From Chlamydomonas sphaeroides (lineage: Eukaryota > Chlorophyta > Chlorophyceae > Chlamydomonadales > Chlamydomonadaceae), in contig BDDC01000087.1 of NCBI GenBank assembly GCA_001662425.1, forward strand, positions 54,888 through 118,887: 64,000 bases of DNA, read 5' to 3'. Made by a program: the position numbers and the translations under genes. Within the stretch, counting starts at the first letter, position 1, and every line of letters starts with the position of its first letter. This document shows positions 25,001 to 36,099 of this stretch, piece after piece. Below the pieces are notes generated by a model, which searched no databases, was not told the DNA's origin, and saw nothing but the letters and a program-made list of their open reading frames with translations.

Positions 25001-28000
25001 CGCCAGGTGCGTGGCGCTGATGAAGGCCGACGGCACCACGGAGCCGCTGGACGCAGCCAAGCTGGAGGCCATGATCGAGCTGGTCACTGCCATGGCCAAG
25101 AGGGTGAGGCCGGCGGGCGCGGCCGGGGCGGGGCAGCAGGGCGGCGCTGGCGCAGCAGGGGCCTGCCGGGCCAGCACGCAGCCGGGCCGCCGCGCACACG
25201 GACGCGCTGGCCGGCGACGGGGCGCGGCGCAGTGACGACGGGGCTGCAGTGCCGGCTGCAGCGCGCCCGCTCCCCTGGGTCCGCACCTCGGCCCCTGAAC
25301 TCATCCCTCCCACGCCCTCCTCTCGCCCCGCGGCACCGCCCTCAGGGCCTGCGCTGCATCTGCCTCTCCTACCGCGACTACGCCGCGCACGAGGCGGGCC
25401 GCCCCGACGACTTCTTCGAGAACCCCGACCAGGTGCGGCCGTGGGGCCGCCGGACACATGACCACCGGGCCACCGGTACCTGCCGCGGCGCTGATCGAGC
25501 TGGAGGGCAGCGGCAGCAGCTGGCCGCCCGCCACAGGCGCATACCGTGTCCCTCGCCGGGTTCGGCCGTTCTGCCTTCTTGGCGTGCCCTTCTGTTCCGG
25601 GGTCGACCTTCCCTCCCGCGTGAATTTCCGGGATCGACCCCCGGCCCCGCTCCGCCGGCGACGGGGTTCGCAAGCCAGTCCGTTTCATTCTTTGGCACGT
25701 CTCCCTGCCGCCCCTTCCTCCCTGCTTTCCCCCGACCCCAGGTGGACAACGGTCTCATTGCCTTTGCCATCGTGGGCATTAAGGACCCGGTGCGCAAGGA
25801 GGTGCCCGAGGCGGTGCGCATCTGCCAGAAGGCCGGCATCATCGTGCGCATGGTCACGGGTGGGTGCGGCCCGCATTCGGTATGCGTTGTCGACAACACA
25901 TGTGTTACTGATGTTGGTGTTGTGAAAGGATAGATGACGGAGTATCGCAGCATTGCGCACTGTGTGCCAAGGGGCCGGCATGATCGTTCACATGGTCAGG
26001 GGCGAGCGGCGACGGGAGCCAACACGCTCTGCTCCGGCCGCGCCGCCTGCCCGCCCGCTCCCCTGTCCGTCAGCCGCGCCTGGCCCACTCACACTCCCCC
26101 CTCCGCCGTCCCCTGCCCTGGCGCCCGCTCCGCCAGGCGATAACATCCACACCGCGCAGCACATCAGCCGCGAGTGCGGCATCCTGACCGAGGACTGCAT
26201 CGCGCTGGAGGGCCCCGTGTTCCGGGCCATGCCCGCCACCGAGCTCATCCCCCTGCTGCCGCGCCTGAGGGTGAGCGCGCTGGCGGCAGCGAGGCGGTCA
26301 GCGGGGTCCGTGTGTGCGCCCGCGCCTGGCTCCTGGGTGGGCAGCGCCGGGCTCCGGGCTCCTGGGTGGGCAGCGCCGGGCTCCGGGCTCCTGGGTGGGC
26401 AGCGCCGGGCTCCGGGCTCCGGGGTGGGCAGCTCCGGGCTCCGGGCTCCGTGGTGGGCAGCCTCGCGTGTCAGCTGCCGGGCCGCAGCGCGCCTCAGCCT
26501 GTCGGCTGACAGGCTTGCCACCGTCTGGCGCTGTGACGGAGCTGTCGCGGCAGAGGCAGGCGCGAGTGCGGCAGCGCGGGCCGCGCTGAGCCCTCGCGGC
26601 GCCGTGCCCTGCTGCGCGCACAGGTGCTGGCGCGCTCGTCGCCCGAGGACAAGCTGACGCTGGTGTCGCTGCTGAAGAAGCAGGGCGAGGTGGTGGCGGT
26701 CACGGGCGACGGCACCAACGACGCGCCCGCGCTCAAGGAGAGCGACGTGGGCCTGGCCATGGGCATTGCGGGTGAGGGCTTGCGCACATGTGGACACGTC
26801 CAGGGTTGTATATGTAGATGCAGCTGCTGTCATGCGTGCGAGAGGGCTTGCGCGCGCACGTTGCGCTCTTGGTCATGGGCGTTGTGGAGGAGCAGGCCCG
26901 CTGCATTTGTGACGGGGCCGGGTGCATGGGTCGGGGCTATTTGCTTGGCGGGGGTCCCTCGTCATCCTGGATGGCACACTTGGAACAGTCCGGCACGAAC
27001 CCACTCCTCCCTGCTTCCCCCTAACCCGCCTGCTGCGCCTCCCAGGCACCGAGGTAGCCAAGGAGGCGGCCGACATCATCATCCTGGACGACAACTTTTC
27101 CTCCATCGTCAAGTCCGTGCTGTGGGGCCGCACCGTGTACATCAATATCCGCAAGGTCAGGGCCCGGGCTGGGCCGGGACCCACAGCGCCTCGGACACGC
27201 AAGTCAGCGCCCTCAGCGGCGAGCTTCCTCCAGCCTTGCAAGCCACAGCCCCATGGCCACACAGCTTTGCGCCTCGGCCAGTGCCCCGACTGCCAGCATC
27301 GGGCCAACGCCCGTTAGACGCACAGCCACGGTCGCACCTCCGCTCCCGCCCTCCCATGCCCGCCCCTCCCTCTTTCCCTGCCCCTCGCGCCTCCCCAGTT
27401 CCTGGTCTTCCAGCTGTCCATTAACCTGGTGGCCATGATCTCCGCCGCCGTGGGCGCGCTGTACGGCGGCGTGCCGCCGCTCAACGTGCTGCAGCTGCTC
27501 TGGGTGAACATGATCATGTGAGCGGCGCAGGCCGGACCAAGGCCAGCGGCGGCCATGCCCCCGGTTGGCGAAGGGGGGTCGGGCCCTGGCGGCCGAAGGT
27601 GGCGAAAGCTGGGGGAGCTGCGCCCCTGCCGCGCTGCTCACTGCGATGCTCCGCTGTGCTGCTGCTCGGAAGACCCCTGGCCGGAAGCAAGCAACACCAG
27701 CGACCGGGTTCCAGCAACGCCCAAGTCGCCGGGCATCTGCCGACAGCTCGGCTACACACACACACACGCACCGATCCGGTGCGGTCCGCAGGGACACGCT
27801 GGCGGCGCTGGCTCTGGCCACGGAGGACCCCTACCCGGAGCTGCTGAACGAGAAGCCGCACGGCCGCAGCGAGCCCATCATCACCGGCCTCATGTACATG
27901 CACATTGTGGCGGCGGGTGGGGCAGCGTGGCGGTTAGGGGGCAGGGCTCAGCGGCAGCAGCAGCAGGAGCACTGTGGGTTGCAGGGGGCTCACCGCAGGG

Positions 28001-31000
28001 GGCATGTGGTGGTGGCTGAGGAGATCTGCGGGCTGCAGGGCGCTCGCCGCGGCGGGCATGTGGGGGCGGCGGCGCGCGCGCTCCCCAGCTCCCGGCCCGC
28101 CCCAGCGGGCCACACTGCCGCCGAACAACGGCGTGCTGTGGGGGCAGGGACCACGCGGTTGCAGGGCACGCGCCAATGGCGCGCGGCGCGCGGCCTCCCC
28201 CTTGTCCCCGCAGCCTCCTACAAGCTGTTCTGGCTGTTTGCGTGCCTCTACGGCCTGCCTCGCCTCATCGACAACTACGCGTGAGTGCTCGTGGGGCTGT
28301 GCCCTGGCGCGCCAAGGGTCTGGTTGGGGAGGCTCCTCGCGCAACGTGCCTCGCTGCTGCGCCATCAGTAGACACGCGCGTGTCCGATGCCCCCCTCACT
28401 GACACCCCGTGCGTGTCCGAGCCTGACGCCCCGCCGCTACTCGCAAGGCAACATCACCTCTCGCCGTTCCTTACACCCCGCCGCCTGCCCAACCCCGCCC
28501 GCAGCGTGCTGGGCAAGGACGACTACTACCAGGACTCGCCCGCCGGGGGCGACACCGACTACTGCAACAAAGAGCTCAGCAGCATCGTAAGCTGGCGTGA
28601 CGCGGCTGCGCGTGTTGCTTGCCGGTGTGTTCCAGTGTTAGGTAGCACAGAACCCCACACGCGGCACGGCACGCCCCGCATGTGTCTCTACCCCGTGCCC
28701 GCGCTCCCCTGCTGGTGCATGCAAGGCCGCCTCCCGACACGCCGCCGTCGCGCCGCCCGCTGCGCCCGCTGCTGCTCCCCGCCCCGCAGGGCTTCAACGC
28801 GACGCAGATCGCAGACACCTGCAACCTCATGGGCTTCTGCGGCATGCCGCGCGGCGACCGCCAGAGCGACGGCTGCGTGCTGCACCCCCAGTGGCTGCTG
28901 ATCAACCCCACCGCCTCGCCCGTGGTTCCGGCCAACGACCGCGACGCGGTGTGCGGCGCCCGCAACACGACCTCGGACTGCCCGCGGTGGGTGGCCGGGC
29001 GAGGGCGCTGGCGCGGCATGGGTTCGTGTCGTCGCGCTGGGCTTGGGGGTGGGGAGGGAGCCCGCTGAGGGCACCAGCCGAGCCGCCTGGCGGCGCCTGC
29101 CTGGAGCGGCCCGTGCCGCGGCGGTTCCTGAGCGCACCTCGTTGCCTGTCGTGCTGCCGTACGACCGTGCAGATGGTCGGACCTGCGGCGCGGGCAGGAG
29201 ATCATGGACAAGGAATACGACAGGGAGCTGCTGGCGTCGTACAAACCGGCCCTGTCCGTGCTTTTCAACGCCTTCATCCTAGCGCAGGTGCGGCCACGGG
29301 GCCAGTCGGGTTCGGGCGGGTTTGGGCCACGCCGGTAGCGGCAAGGGGCAGGCAGGCGGCCAGCCACCGCGTGCTGCTGGCGGAGGCAGGGGCCATGCGA
29401 TTGCTTGCCCTGCCGAGTAACGCTCCGCGTGTGGCAGGGGCTGCTAGACAGTAGCTAGAGCCCGAGGGAGGGCTTTGTGCGGGGCCTCGCGTGCAACCCG
29501 CCGCGCCACACGCCGCGCCGCACGCCGCACAGGTCGCCAACGCTTTTGTGTGCCGCCGCATCGGCCTCGAGTACAACTTCTTCGAGGGCATCGCCGGCAG
29601 CCACATCTTTAACATCATCATGCTCATCATCACCGCGCTGCAGGTGCGACAGGGGCCGACCCAGGCAGAGCCGCCCAGGCAGCCGCTCCGCGCCGCACCA
29701 CCCTGCATTCGCTCGCTGTGCCAGGGCGACCGCTGGTGGCAATGGCCCGGGCGGCAGCGAGCATGCCCGGCTCTTGGTTGCCAGCACTGGATGAACACGC
29801 AGCTGGGCTGACCCGTGCCTGCCGCCGTGCTGCCGTGCCACCCGCACCGCCCAGGTCATCATCATGCAGACGCCCGTGGGCTTCATCTTCAAGGCAAGGC
29901 CTCGCCCCGCGCGTGTGCTCTAGCGCCGCCCGCTGACCAGGCCCTCGCGTGGGAAAGGCTTGGGTGCGCGCCGCCGCCGCCGGCCCTGCCTCTTAACCAC
30001 ACAGCCGCTCCACCCGCTACCCCGCAAACCCAGCCGCTACCCGCAACCGCCCATTAACGCCTGTCCCAACCGCCAACCAACCGCCGCGCGCAGGTTCATC
30101 CCCTCAACGGCGAGGAGTGGGGCGCGTGCATCGCCATCGGCGTCGGCGCCATCCCCTTCTCCTGGGTCGTCCGCTTCATCGCGCGCCTCTTCGCGCCCGT
30201 CAACACCTCATCCAACTGGCTAGCGGCGCTGCGGGTGCGGCCGCGCCGTGGTCGCGTTGCCGCCTGCCCGGCCGCCCCTGTCGCCGGCCTGCCCGACAAG
30301 GGCACGTGCTACGCGGGATCACTTTGGCGACCTGCCGAGTGTGTCTGTCCGGCTGGCCTGGCCGCTGGCTGCATGCGGCTACACCCCCGCCCCACCAACG
30401 CCTCCTCTCCCGCTCTGAGTGCTGCAGCGTCCACCAAGTTGATCCCTCCGCCCCTCCCTACGCCCTCCACTCCCCCCCGCAGGGCGCACGCGCCACGCAC
30501 ATCACTGCCTCGGGCGCGCAGCCCATGCGCGACGCCGCCGGCAAGACCCTGTCCGGCAACCCCAACAAGACGCTGTCCGGCCGCCCCATCAAGACCCTGT
30601 CCGGAAACCCCAACAAGACCCTGTCCGGAAACCCCGCCATCAAGACGCTGTCCGGCGACCCGCACGGGAGCAGCCGCATCAAGACGCTCAGCGGCTCGCC
30701 CTACAGCGCCACCGCCAAGGCCGCGCCGCCGCCCGCCGCCAAGCCACCCCTGGAGGCCGTGCGCAGCGGCGCCAGCCTGGCTGGCGGCGCCAAGGCGTCG
30801 GGCGCCGCCCAGCTGGCCTCGGCAGGTGCGGCTCCGAGGGCATGGGCGGGCTGCAACCGCTCTTGTGCCGTGGGCTCCAGGGATCAGGGCCGGCATCGCC
30901 CAGCTCCAGGCACTGCCCGCTGACCGCCGAGTTGGGTCTGCAGGCACCGCGCAGCACCGTGCTCGGCCTTGCGCCCGCGCGCGCGTTGGGGGCTTGGGGC

Positions 31001-31361
31001 AGGCGCGCCCGCCGTAGCCCCGCCCAGCGCCGTGCCCTGCCCTGTCTGCTTACCTCCTGCTCACCTGATCCCTTTGCGCCCCGCAGACCATGCGGCCGAC
31101 GCCTGCGGCGACGCGCAGGGCGACATCACCCGCGCAACCATCACCAGCATCGTCACCGACGACTTGGCGCGCTCCGACAGCGCCGCCGGCCGCGCCGCGC
31201 CGCCGGCGGCCATGGAGACGGGCGGCAGCCGGACCTGGCGCGTCGGCTCCACACGCGTGGGTTCGGCGAGCCGTCCCGGCTCGTCGCGAGTGGCGCCCGA
31301 GCCGCTGCGCTCCGACAGCCCCGCCGGCGCGCGGCCCGAGTCGCCCGCTGCGTGGCGCTGA
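19028..31361 (+). CDS. Plasma-membrane-type (IIB) Ca2+-transporting P-type ATPase (1284 aa)
   Basis: Thirty-three exons join in phase from ATG 19028 to TGA 31361. The first five start at 19028, 19246, 19530, 19783 and 20177; the last two are 30483-30825 and 31087-31361. Landmarks are the actuator TGES (LTGESDP, 21510), M4 PEGLPLAVTLTLAYS, the phosphorylation site CSDKTGTLTENRM (about 23707), the ATP-site region KGAAEWVLKR, the hinge TGDGTNDAPALKESDVG, and M6 WVNMIMDTLAALALATE. PEGL with the M6 string indicates a IIB calcium pump, which exports cytosolic Ca2+ using ATP. M7-M8 encloses an unusually long loop with six cysteines. After M10 there is a long tail (about 230 residues), the usual place for the autoinhibitory calmodulin-binding region in animal-type pumps, with six KTLSG repeats. 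The intron after 29893 is GC-AG. The large gap lies within intron 9 and the flanking exons join in phase, so no exon need be missing. Confidence 0.93.
21858..21906. repeat. Short tandem repeat gatgtccccatgct in an intron
   Basis: About three and a half copies of a 14-bp unit (gatgtccccatgct, first copy degenerate) lie in intron 8 of the Ca2+ ATPase, close to the acceptor of exon 9 at 21928. Confidence 0.7.
22211..22250 (+). repeat. Degenerate copy of the end of ATPase exon 9
   Basis: Exon 9 ends with a coding stretch for VAVVCFLALLIK then gtgagg (22090-22127). About 85 bp into the intron, 22211-22250 repeats it as sequence that would encode WAVVCVMVLLIVG; 12 bp (gcggtggtgtgc) and 9 bp (gctgctcat) match exactly. 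The copy runs directly into the GGGCT array. Confidence 0.8.
22252..22674. repeat. GGGCT pentanucleotide array interrupted by an assembly gap
   Basis: At least 13 exact GGGCT units fill 22252-22319. The gap 22320-22662 follows and the same motif resumes at 22663-22674. The array probably spans the gap and caused it. It is in intron 9 of the Ca2+ ATPase. Confidence 0.85.
22320..22662. other. Assembly gap (343 N)
   Basis: A run of N bases lies inside intron 9 of the Ca2+ ATPase. Exon 9 (ends 22121) and exon 10 (22795-22855) join in phase as LLIK-WLIVNKGGD, so coding sequence is not obviously lost. Confidence 0.95.
25946..26009 (+). repeat. Degenerate copy of the end of ATPase exon 19
   Basis: Exon 19 ends with codons for ICQKAGIIVRMVTG (to 25859). 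About 90 bp into the intron, 25946-26009 encodes VCQGAGMIVHMVRG in the same order, including the positions flanking the donor. It is not needed for the protein, because exon 20 continues directly as DNIHTAQ. Confidence 0.85.
26328..26460. repeat. Minisatellite, 29-bp unit, about 4.6 copies
   Basis: The unit contains ctcctgggtgggcagcgccg followed by ggctccggg; copies start near 26328, 26357, 26386, 26415 and 26444, and the last two have diverged. It lies in intron 20 of the Ca2+ ATPase. Confidence 0.9.
30543..30705 (+). repeat. Coding repeat: six KTLSG units in the Ca2+ ATPase tail
   Basis: Six units of KTLSG followed by NPN, RPI, NPN, NPAI, DPHGSSRI and SP lie in exon 32, in the cytosolic tail after M10. 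At DNA level the unit is aagaccctgtccgg with small changes. Each unit has Thr and Ser next to Lys, so it could be a phosphorylation array; that is inference. Confidence 0.9.
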
Positions 31362-34300
31362 GCGGCGGCGGTGGGCGGAGGGGCAGGCGCGGCACGACAG
31401 GGGCTGTGACAGGGCGCAGAGGGCAGGGCGGGGCGGGGCGGGGCGGGGCGGGGCGGGGCGCAGCGTGCTTGTGCCTCGCCACGGCGCCCGGCTGGGGAGG
31501 GCAGCGGCGGCGAGAGCGTACATGACGCGCGCGTGCGCCTGTGACGGGACTGCGCGTTGGTGCGTACGGCGCTTGCATAAGTGGCGAGCGCGCAGCAGGG
31601 GCGGTTTTTCGGAAGAAGCTGAGGGCGTGCGAGGCCGCGGCCCGGTGGCGGCCGGGGCAGCTGGGGGTGCGTTACGGCGGCGAGCGGGCGGGCGGGCCTG
31701 GGCGTGGGCGGCTGCTCGGGGCAGGGCAGGGCTGTGGCGGTGCGTTGGGTCCGCAACCTGGCCGCAGCTGCCGGGCCAGCGTCGCTGGCAGCTGCCGGGC
31801 CAGCGACCCGACAGGTGACTGCAGCCCAGCGGACGGAGCCGGCGGCGCAGCGCCGCTGGGTTTCGAGGCGCTTTCATTCGCGTTTCAGTGGGCCGTACCA
31901 GTCGCAATGTGTTGCGGGCTCATAATTCATGTGCGGAGCCGGTGCAGAGGCCGCGCCGACGGGCTACATGCGGCTTGGCGACTCGCCGATGGCCGCGGCC
32001 GCTGGGCTCATGGAGCGAGCGGCTGCTGCGTCCGGCGCGTGCGTGCATGTGCGGGGGTGTTATAACTAAGCCCGGGCGCGACGCGGAACCCCCGTGTCAT
32101 GCGCTGTGCGGTGCTGTGTTCACTGTTGAGGCTCGTGATAGACTTGCCTGTTGCGTTGTATCTATTGCTTGGGCGAAACTTCGAAGCTGCTGAATCTGGG
32201 CAGTGCCCCATGCGCGCGCGCTGCGAGTGGGAGCTCCGTGACGCGCTCGCACCCTCGTGCGGGCATTATCGGCATCATCTTATTTAGGGTTTGGTGACTC
32301 CGTATGCGGTACGGTACGGTACGGCACGGTATGCTAAACGGAATATGTGCTGCACCCGGTGTGCGGCCGGCGCTGGCATGCCACGGCGCCGCACAGGCGA
32401 CCAGTGGCCAGCGCGCGACGGGGCGGTCCACTTCATACCTGTGGCGCGGGGCGGGGCGCATGGGTTGGTTGTTGCGTTCGTCCGCATCTCATACTGTACA
32501 ACGGTGGGTCCAACGTCCCGGACTGGCCGCCCCCGGGTGTAGCGGCCGGCGCAGCGCTGCGGCCCAGGGGCGGTAGCGCCCCTCGCTGGCGGCTCGTGGC
32601 CCCAGGGCGCCCGCTTGCAATCATCGCGCGTCGGGGCCGGCCGAGTGGGCATAGTGTTCCCCGCCCAGTCCATTGTAATAACTGTGCCAGACCGCCCAGA
32701 CTCGAGCCAGGCCTGCGGCCGTGTGTGGGGCTGAGCGGTTGGGGCAGTCGCTGTGGGGGTCCGGGAGGCAGCGCTGAGCTGGCCGTCAATCGCCCGGAGC
32801 TATTTTGTGCGCACCCCGCCTGTGGTCCGTACAGGCTGTCGTCCGCGCTGCCCTCGCTACAGCCTGGCCGCCGTGGCCGCCGCTGAACAGTGGCCAGCCG
32901 TGCCCGCGGGCCCTGTGGCTGCAGCTCCCTGGCGAGGGTGCCCGCCGACGGCGCAACGAATGGCACGGGCGGCAGTGTGGCGGCGGCGTCCAGCGGGGTC
33001 GTTACAGCGACCATCTACACACAGCCAGGCCCCGCCAGTCATGCCACTGCGAGCGCCCGAGCCAACACGCCGTCAGCACTGCTGCCCTCGCACTCGCACC
33101 AGCCAACGCCGCAGGGAAGTGCCCATGAGCCCCTGCTGATGCGACCCGGCGGCAGCCACGACGCGCGCTCCGACACGCGCTCCGCCGGACGCGGCCCGCC
33201 GCGGGAGCCCCATCTGTGGCCCGCCGCACGTGTCGGGCCGTGCTGCAGCGCGGCCAGCGCCGCGCAGGTGGGTCGTTGGGAGCCGAAGGCGGCGTCAGCG
33301 CCCACGCTAAAGCCCCCGGGCGTCTGCCCTGGCGTCGCCCACCCGCTGCCACGCCGCCAAGGCGCTCCCCGCGCCCTGTGATGGCGGATGCTCGCTGCCC
33401 GAGGCCTCGCAGCACCAGCTCCTAGGACCAGCTCCTGCGGCTCAAGCAGCAAAGTCACAGGGTAGGCTGCCAGCGCAGCCAGGCAGTAAGTACCACGCCG
33501 TCGCCGGGCCTCTGTGACGACACAGGAGGACTCGGGCGGCGCGTCCGCGCCCACTTCACAGTGCGGTGGCCCCGGGCTCCCGGCTCTGGTCCCCTTGGTC
33601 GGGGTTGCCCCTAGCGCAAGCAATGGAGCTTCAGGAACACAGCGGCCCTCAGATGGGCGTGGCGTCGTACGGCCGCCGTGGCCGCGCAGACAACATAACA
33701 AAATTCGCGAAGGCAGACGAGGGTGCAGGGGGTGCGTGGCCTCATGCGATCCGGAGGCCTCCTTCAGAGGGCGAGATGCCGTCGTGGATATGACCAACAG
33801 CCAACAGCCAAGGAGGCGCTACTGCGCAGAATTGTACCCAACAACGACTTAAGTCCCAAGCGTCCGCCAGGGGAGACGACACCGGCGCTTTGTGCAACGG
33901 CCCCAAGGCTGCAGGTGTGTGCAACTGTGTCAACATACAGCGCCTTTCTTGGCCCCTAGCGGGTCGCAGGCAGGGGTAGCCCGCCCCCTGTGGCCCAGCA
34001 CGGCGACGGGCGAAAACAAAGCCTGAGCAGCCGTGGTCGGCATTGATGGCAGGACGCAGCTGGCACAGCAGCCCCTACTCGGCAATTGCGGGCCGTGCCA
34101 GTTGCTGCTGCGGGATAGGGCACCCATGCCGTCGCCCGGGTCGCAGGCGTGCCGCATGTGCTGGGGTCCATTGTTGGAACCGCTGCTGCGCGTGTGCCTG
34201 GCTTGTCGGGTGCCTGACGCTCGCGTGGTCGCTCCCAACAGCTGTCGCGGGACGTCAGGCTGAGAGGACAGTGCGATGCGCATGCGACGCGGCCTGCTGC

Positions 34301-35423
34301 AAGGCGCTTGTCGCCCCAAGGCACACGATGGGGTTGCGGCAACGCACAACTGATGCTGCGCTTGGGGGCCATTCGCTCGCTGGTCATCTAGCTTGCTTAG
34401 CCCACTGGGCGTCGTTTCACCTCATGGCGCTGTGAGGGCTTGCACGCGGTGGCCTGCAACCGCTGCCGCGTTTACACTCTTAGCAGCTCCCGCACGTGTG
34501 TGATGGCCACCAGCTTTCACATTTCATATCACTCAGGCCTGACGTTCCGGTTAGCTGGGGTTACAGCTACCGGCTAGGATGGCACACGGCGTTCGCCGAG
34601 CCAAGTCGGCTAACCAGGAAGCCACGCGTTGCTAGCGGGAGATGATACCCCTAAGCGAAGCGGGCTTCCAGCAATTCGATATCTCGAGAAGCGCGCACCC
34701 CTTCGCCTTCTGACCCCAAGCCCCTGCAACATGACCACTTCTCGTCCCGATTTGGTGGACCACAACCTTCAGTTGCACAGCGGGCTTCCAGTTGCGCAGC
34801 CCCCTTTCCTCTCTTGGCCCTAGCCCACGGGCCCAAGACCCCGCAACCGACCCAAAGGTCGCTTCGTGCTTCTTCCGGCCACCCAGTGGTGCTTCCGCTG
34901 CCGAATCCGTAACCTAGTAACGCCCAGGGCCCCGCCACCTTCCTCAACAGCCGTGTACTTCCTATAATGTAGGAACAACGCGAAGACCTAGGCAGCCCTG
35001 AATCAAGCATGGCACTTCCAAGCACTTGAGGGGGGCTCCGGCGCCTGCCCATCGCGGCAAGCCCCGGTTGTCGCTCCCCCTCAAAGCCTGTTGCTCCACG
35101 CCGTGTCTTGCCGCCTTGGGGGACAAAACTTCATTGGGCGCCGCTTCTTGGCATTGTACGTGTTGCGACGACCAGCAAGCTTATCGGGGGCGCCCAGGTG
35201 TCGGGGCACAACGCTTTCGCGGTATGGGATAAGTAGTTCGGCATGGGGATGTGTTGCCGTGTGAATAGCAGACCGCACAGCGCGGCGTAGGGTGTGTGGC
35301 CGTCTACGGGCGCCCTTCGCCTTGTGAGGCCACTGGCGGCCACCCAGCGCCGCCGAGTGTGGCGGGGCCGCCCCTTTCGCAGCGGTGGCTTAGCTAACAG
35401 GCCCCGACCCCCGCCTAGGCCCC
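31362..35423. other. Intergenic region between convergent genes
   Basis: This 4-kb region lies between two convergent genes and holds their 3' UTRs. A (GGGGC)n run sits at about 31428-31462 and ggtac repeats near 32306-32330. A TGTAA at 32674-32678 is far (1.3 kb) from the ATPase stop. TTACA at 34561-34565 could be the poly(A) signal (minus strand) of the KH gene, 860 bp past its stop. No gene can be supported. Confidence 0.5.
35249..35276 (+). repeat. Short dispersed repeat, copy 1
   Basis: The string gatgtgttgccgt, then one variable base, then tgaatagcaga occurs here and again at about 56271-56298, both on the plus strand. Only about 28 bp are shared, with two mismatches. Confidence 0.6.
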
Positions 35424-36064
35424 TCAGGTGCTTGTGTAGTGGTAGGGGTACGCTTGCGGCTGCTGCGCCCCAGGCTGCCCCGCCGCCGCCGGCTCGGTCT
35501 TTACCGCCCCTGCCGCCTGGCCCGCCGCGCCCGCCGCCGCCTGGCCCGCCTGTGCCTGACCGGGCTGCTGCCCCGCCGCCGCCTGCATCTGCGCCTGCGC
35601 GTACATAGCAGCGTACGCCGCCGGGTTGTACGCGGCGTACGGATTGTACTGCTGGGCGTACTGGCTGCGCAGGTACGCCTGCATCTGCTCCTGGGTGTAG
35701 CCCGCCATCATCCCGCCGTACATGGCCTGTCCGTACGCGCCGTACGCGCTCTGCGCCGCCGCCACCGCCGCCGCCTGCTGCTGCTGCTGCGCGGGCTGCT
35801 GCGCCGCTGCCTGCGCCTGCTGTGCCGCCGCCGCCGCCGCCTGGGCTTGCGGTTGCGCAGCCGCCTGCGCCTGCCCCGCCGCCTGCTGCGCGGGTTGCTG
35901 AGCCGCCTGCGCCTGTGCCGCCTGCTGCGCCTGCGCCTGCTGCAGGGCCTGCTGCACCTGCTGCATGGCCTGCACGGCCTGCGCGTTGGCTTGCTGTTGC
36001 GCCGCCTGCGCCTGGCCCTGGGCTGCGCCCTGCTGCGCAGCCGCAGCGCCGCTGCCGGCCGCGG

Positions 36065-36099
<35 letters not shown>

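Noticed and set aside
30235..30482. Possible extra coding sequence between ATPase exons 31 and 32
   Set aside because: The frame stays open, but strong GT and AG sites exist and the join ALR-GARATHI is in phase. Retention would add Arg/Pro-rich filler.
33039..33797. 250-codon minus-strand open frame in the intergenic region
   Set aside because: The translation is Arg/Pro/Ala-rich with no hydrophobic core or family resemblance, typical of GC-rich non-coding DNA.
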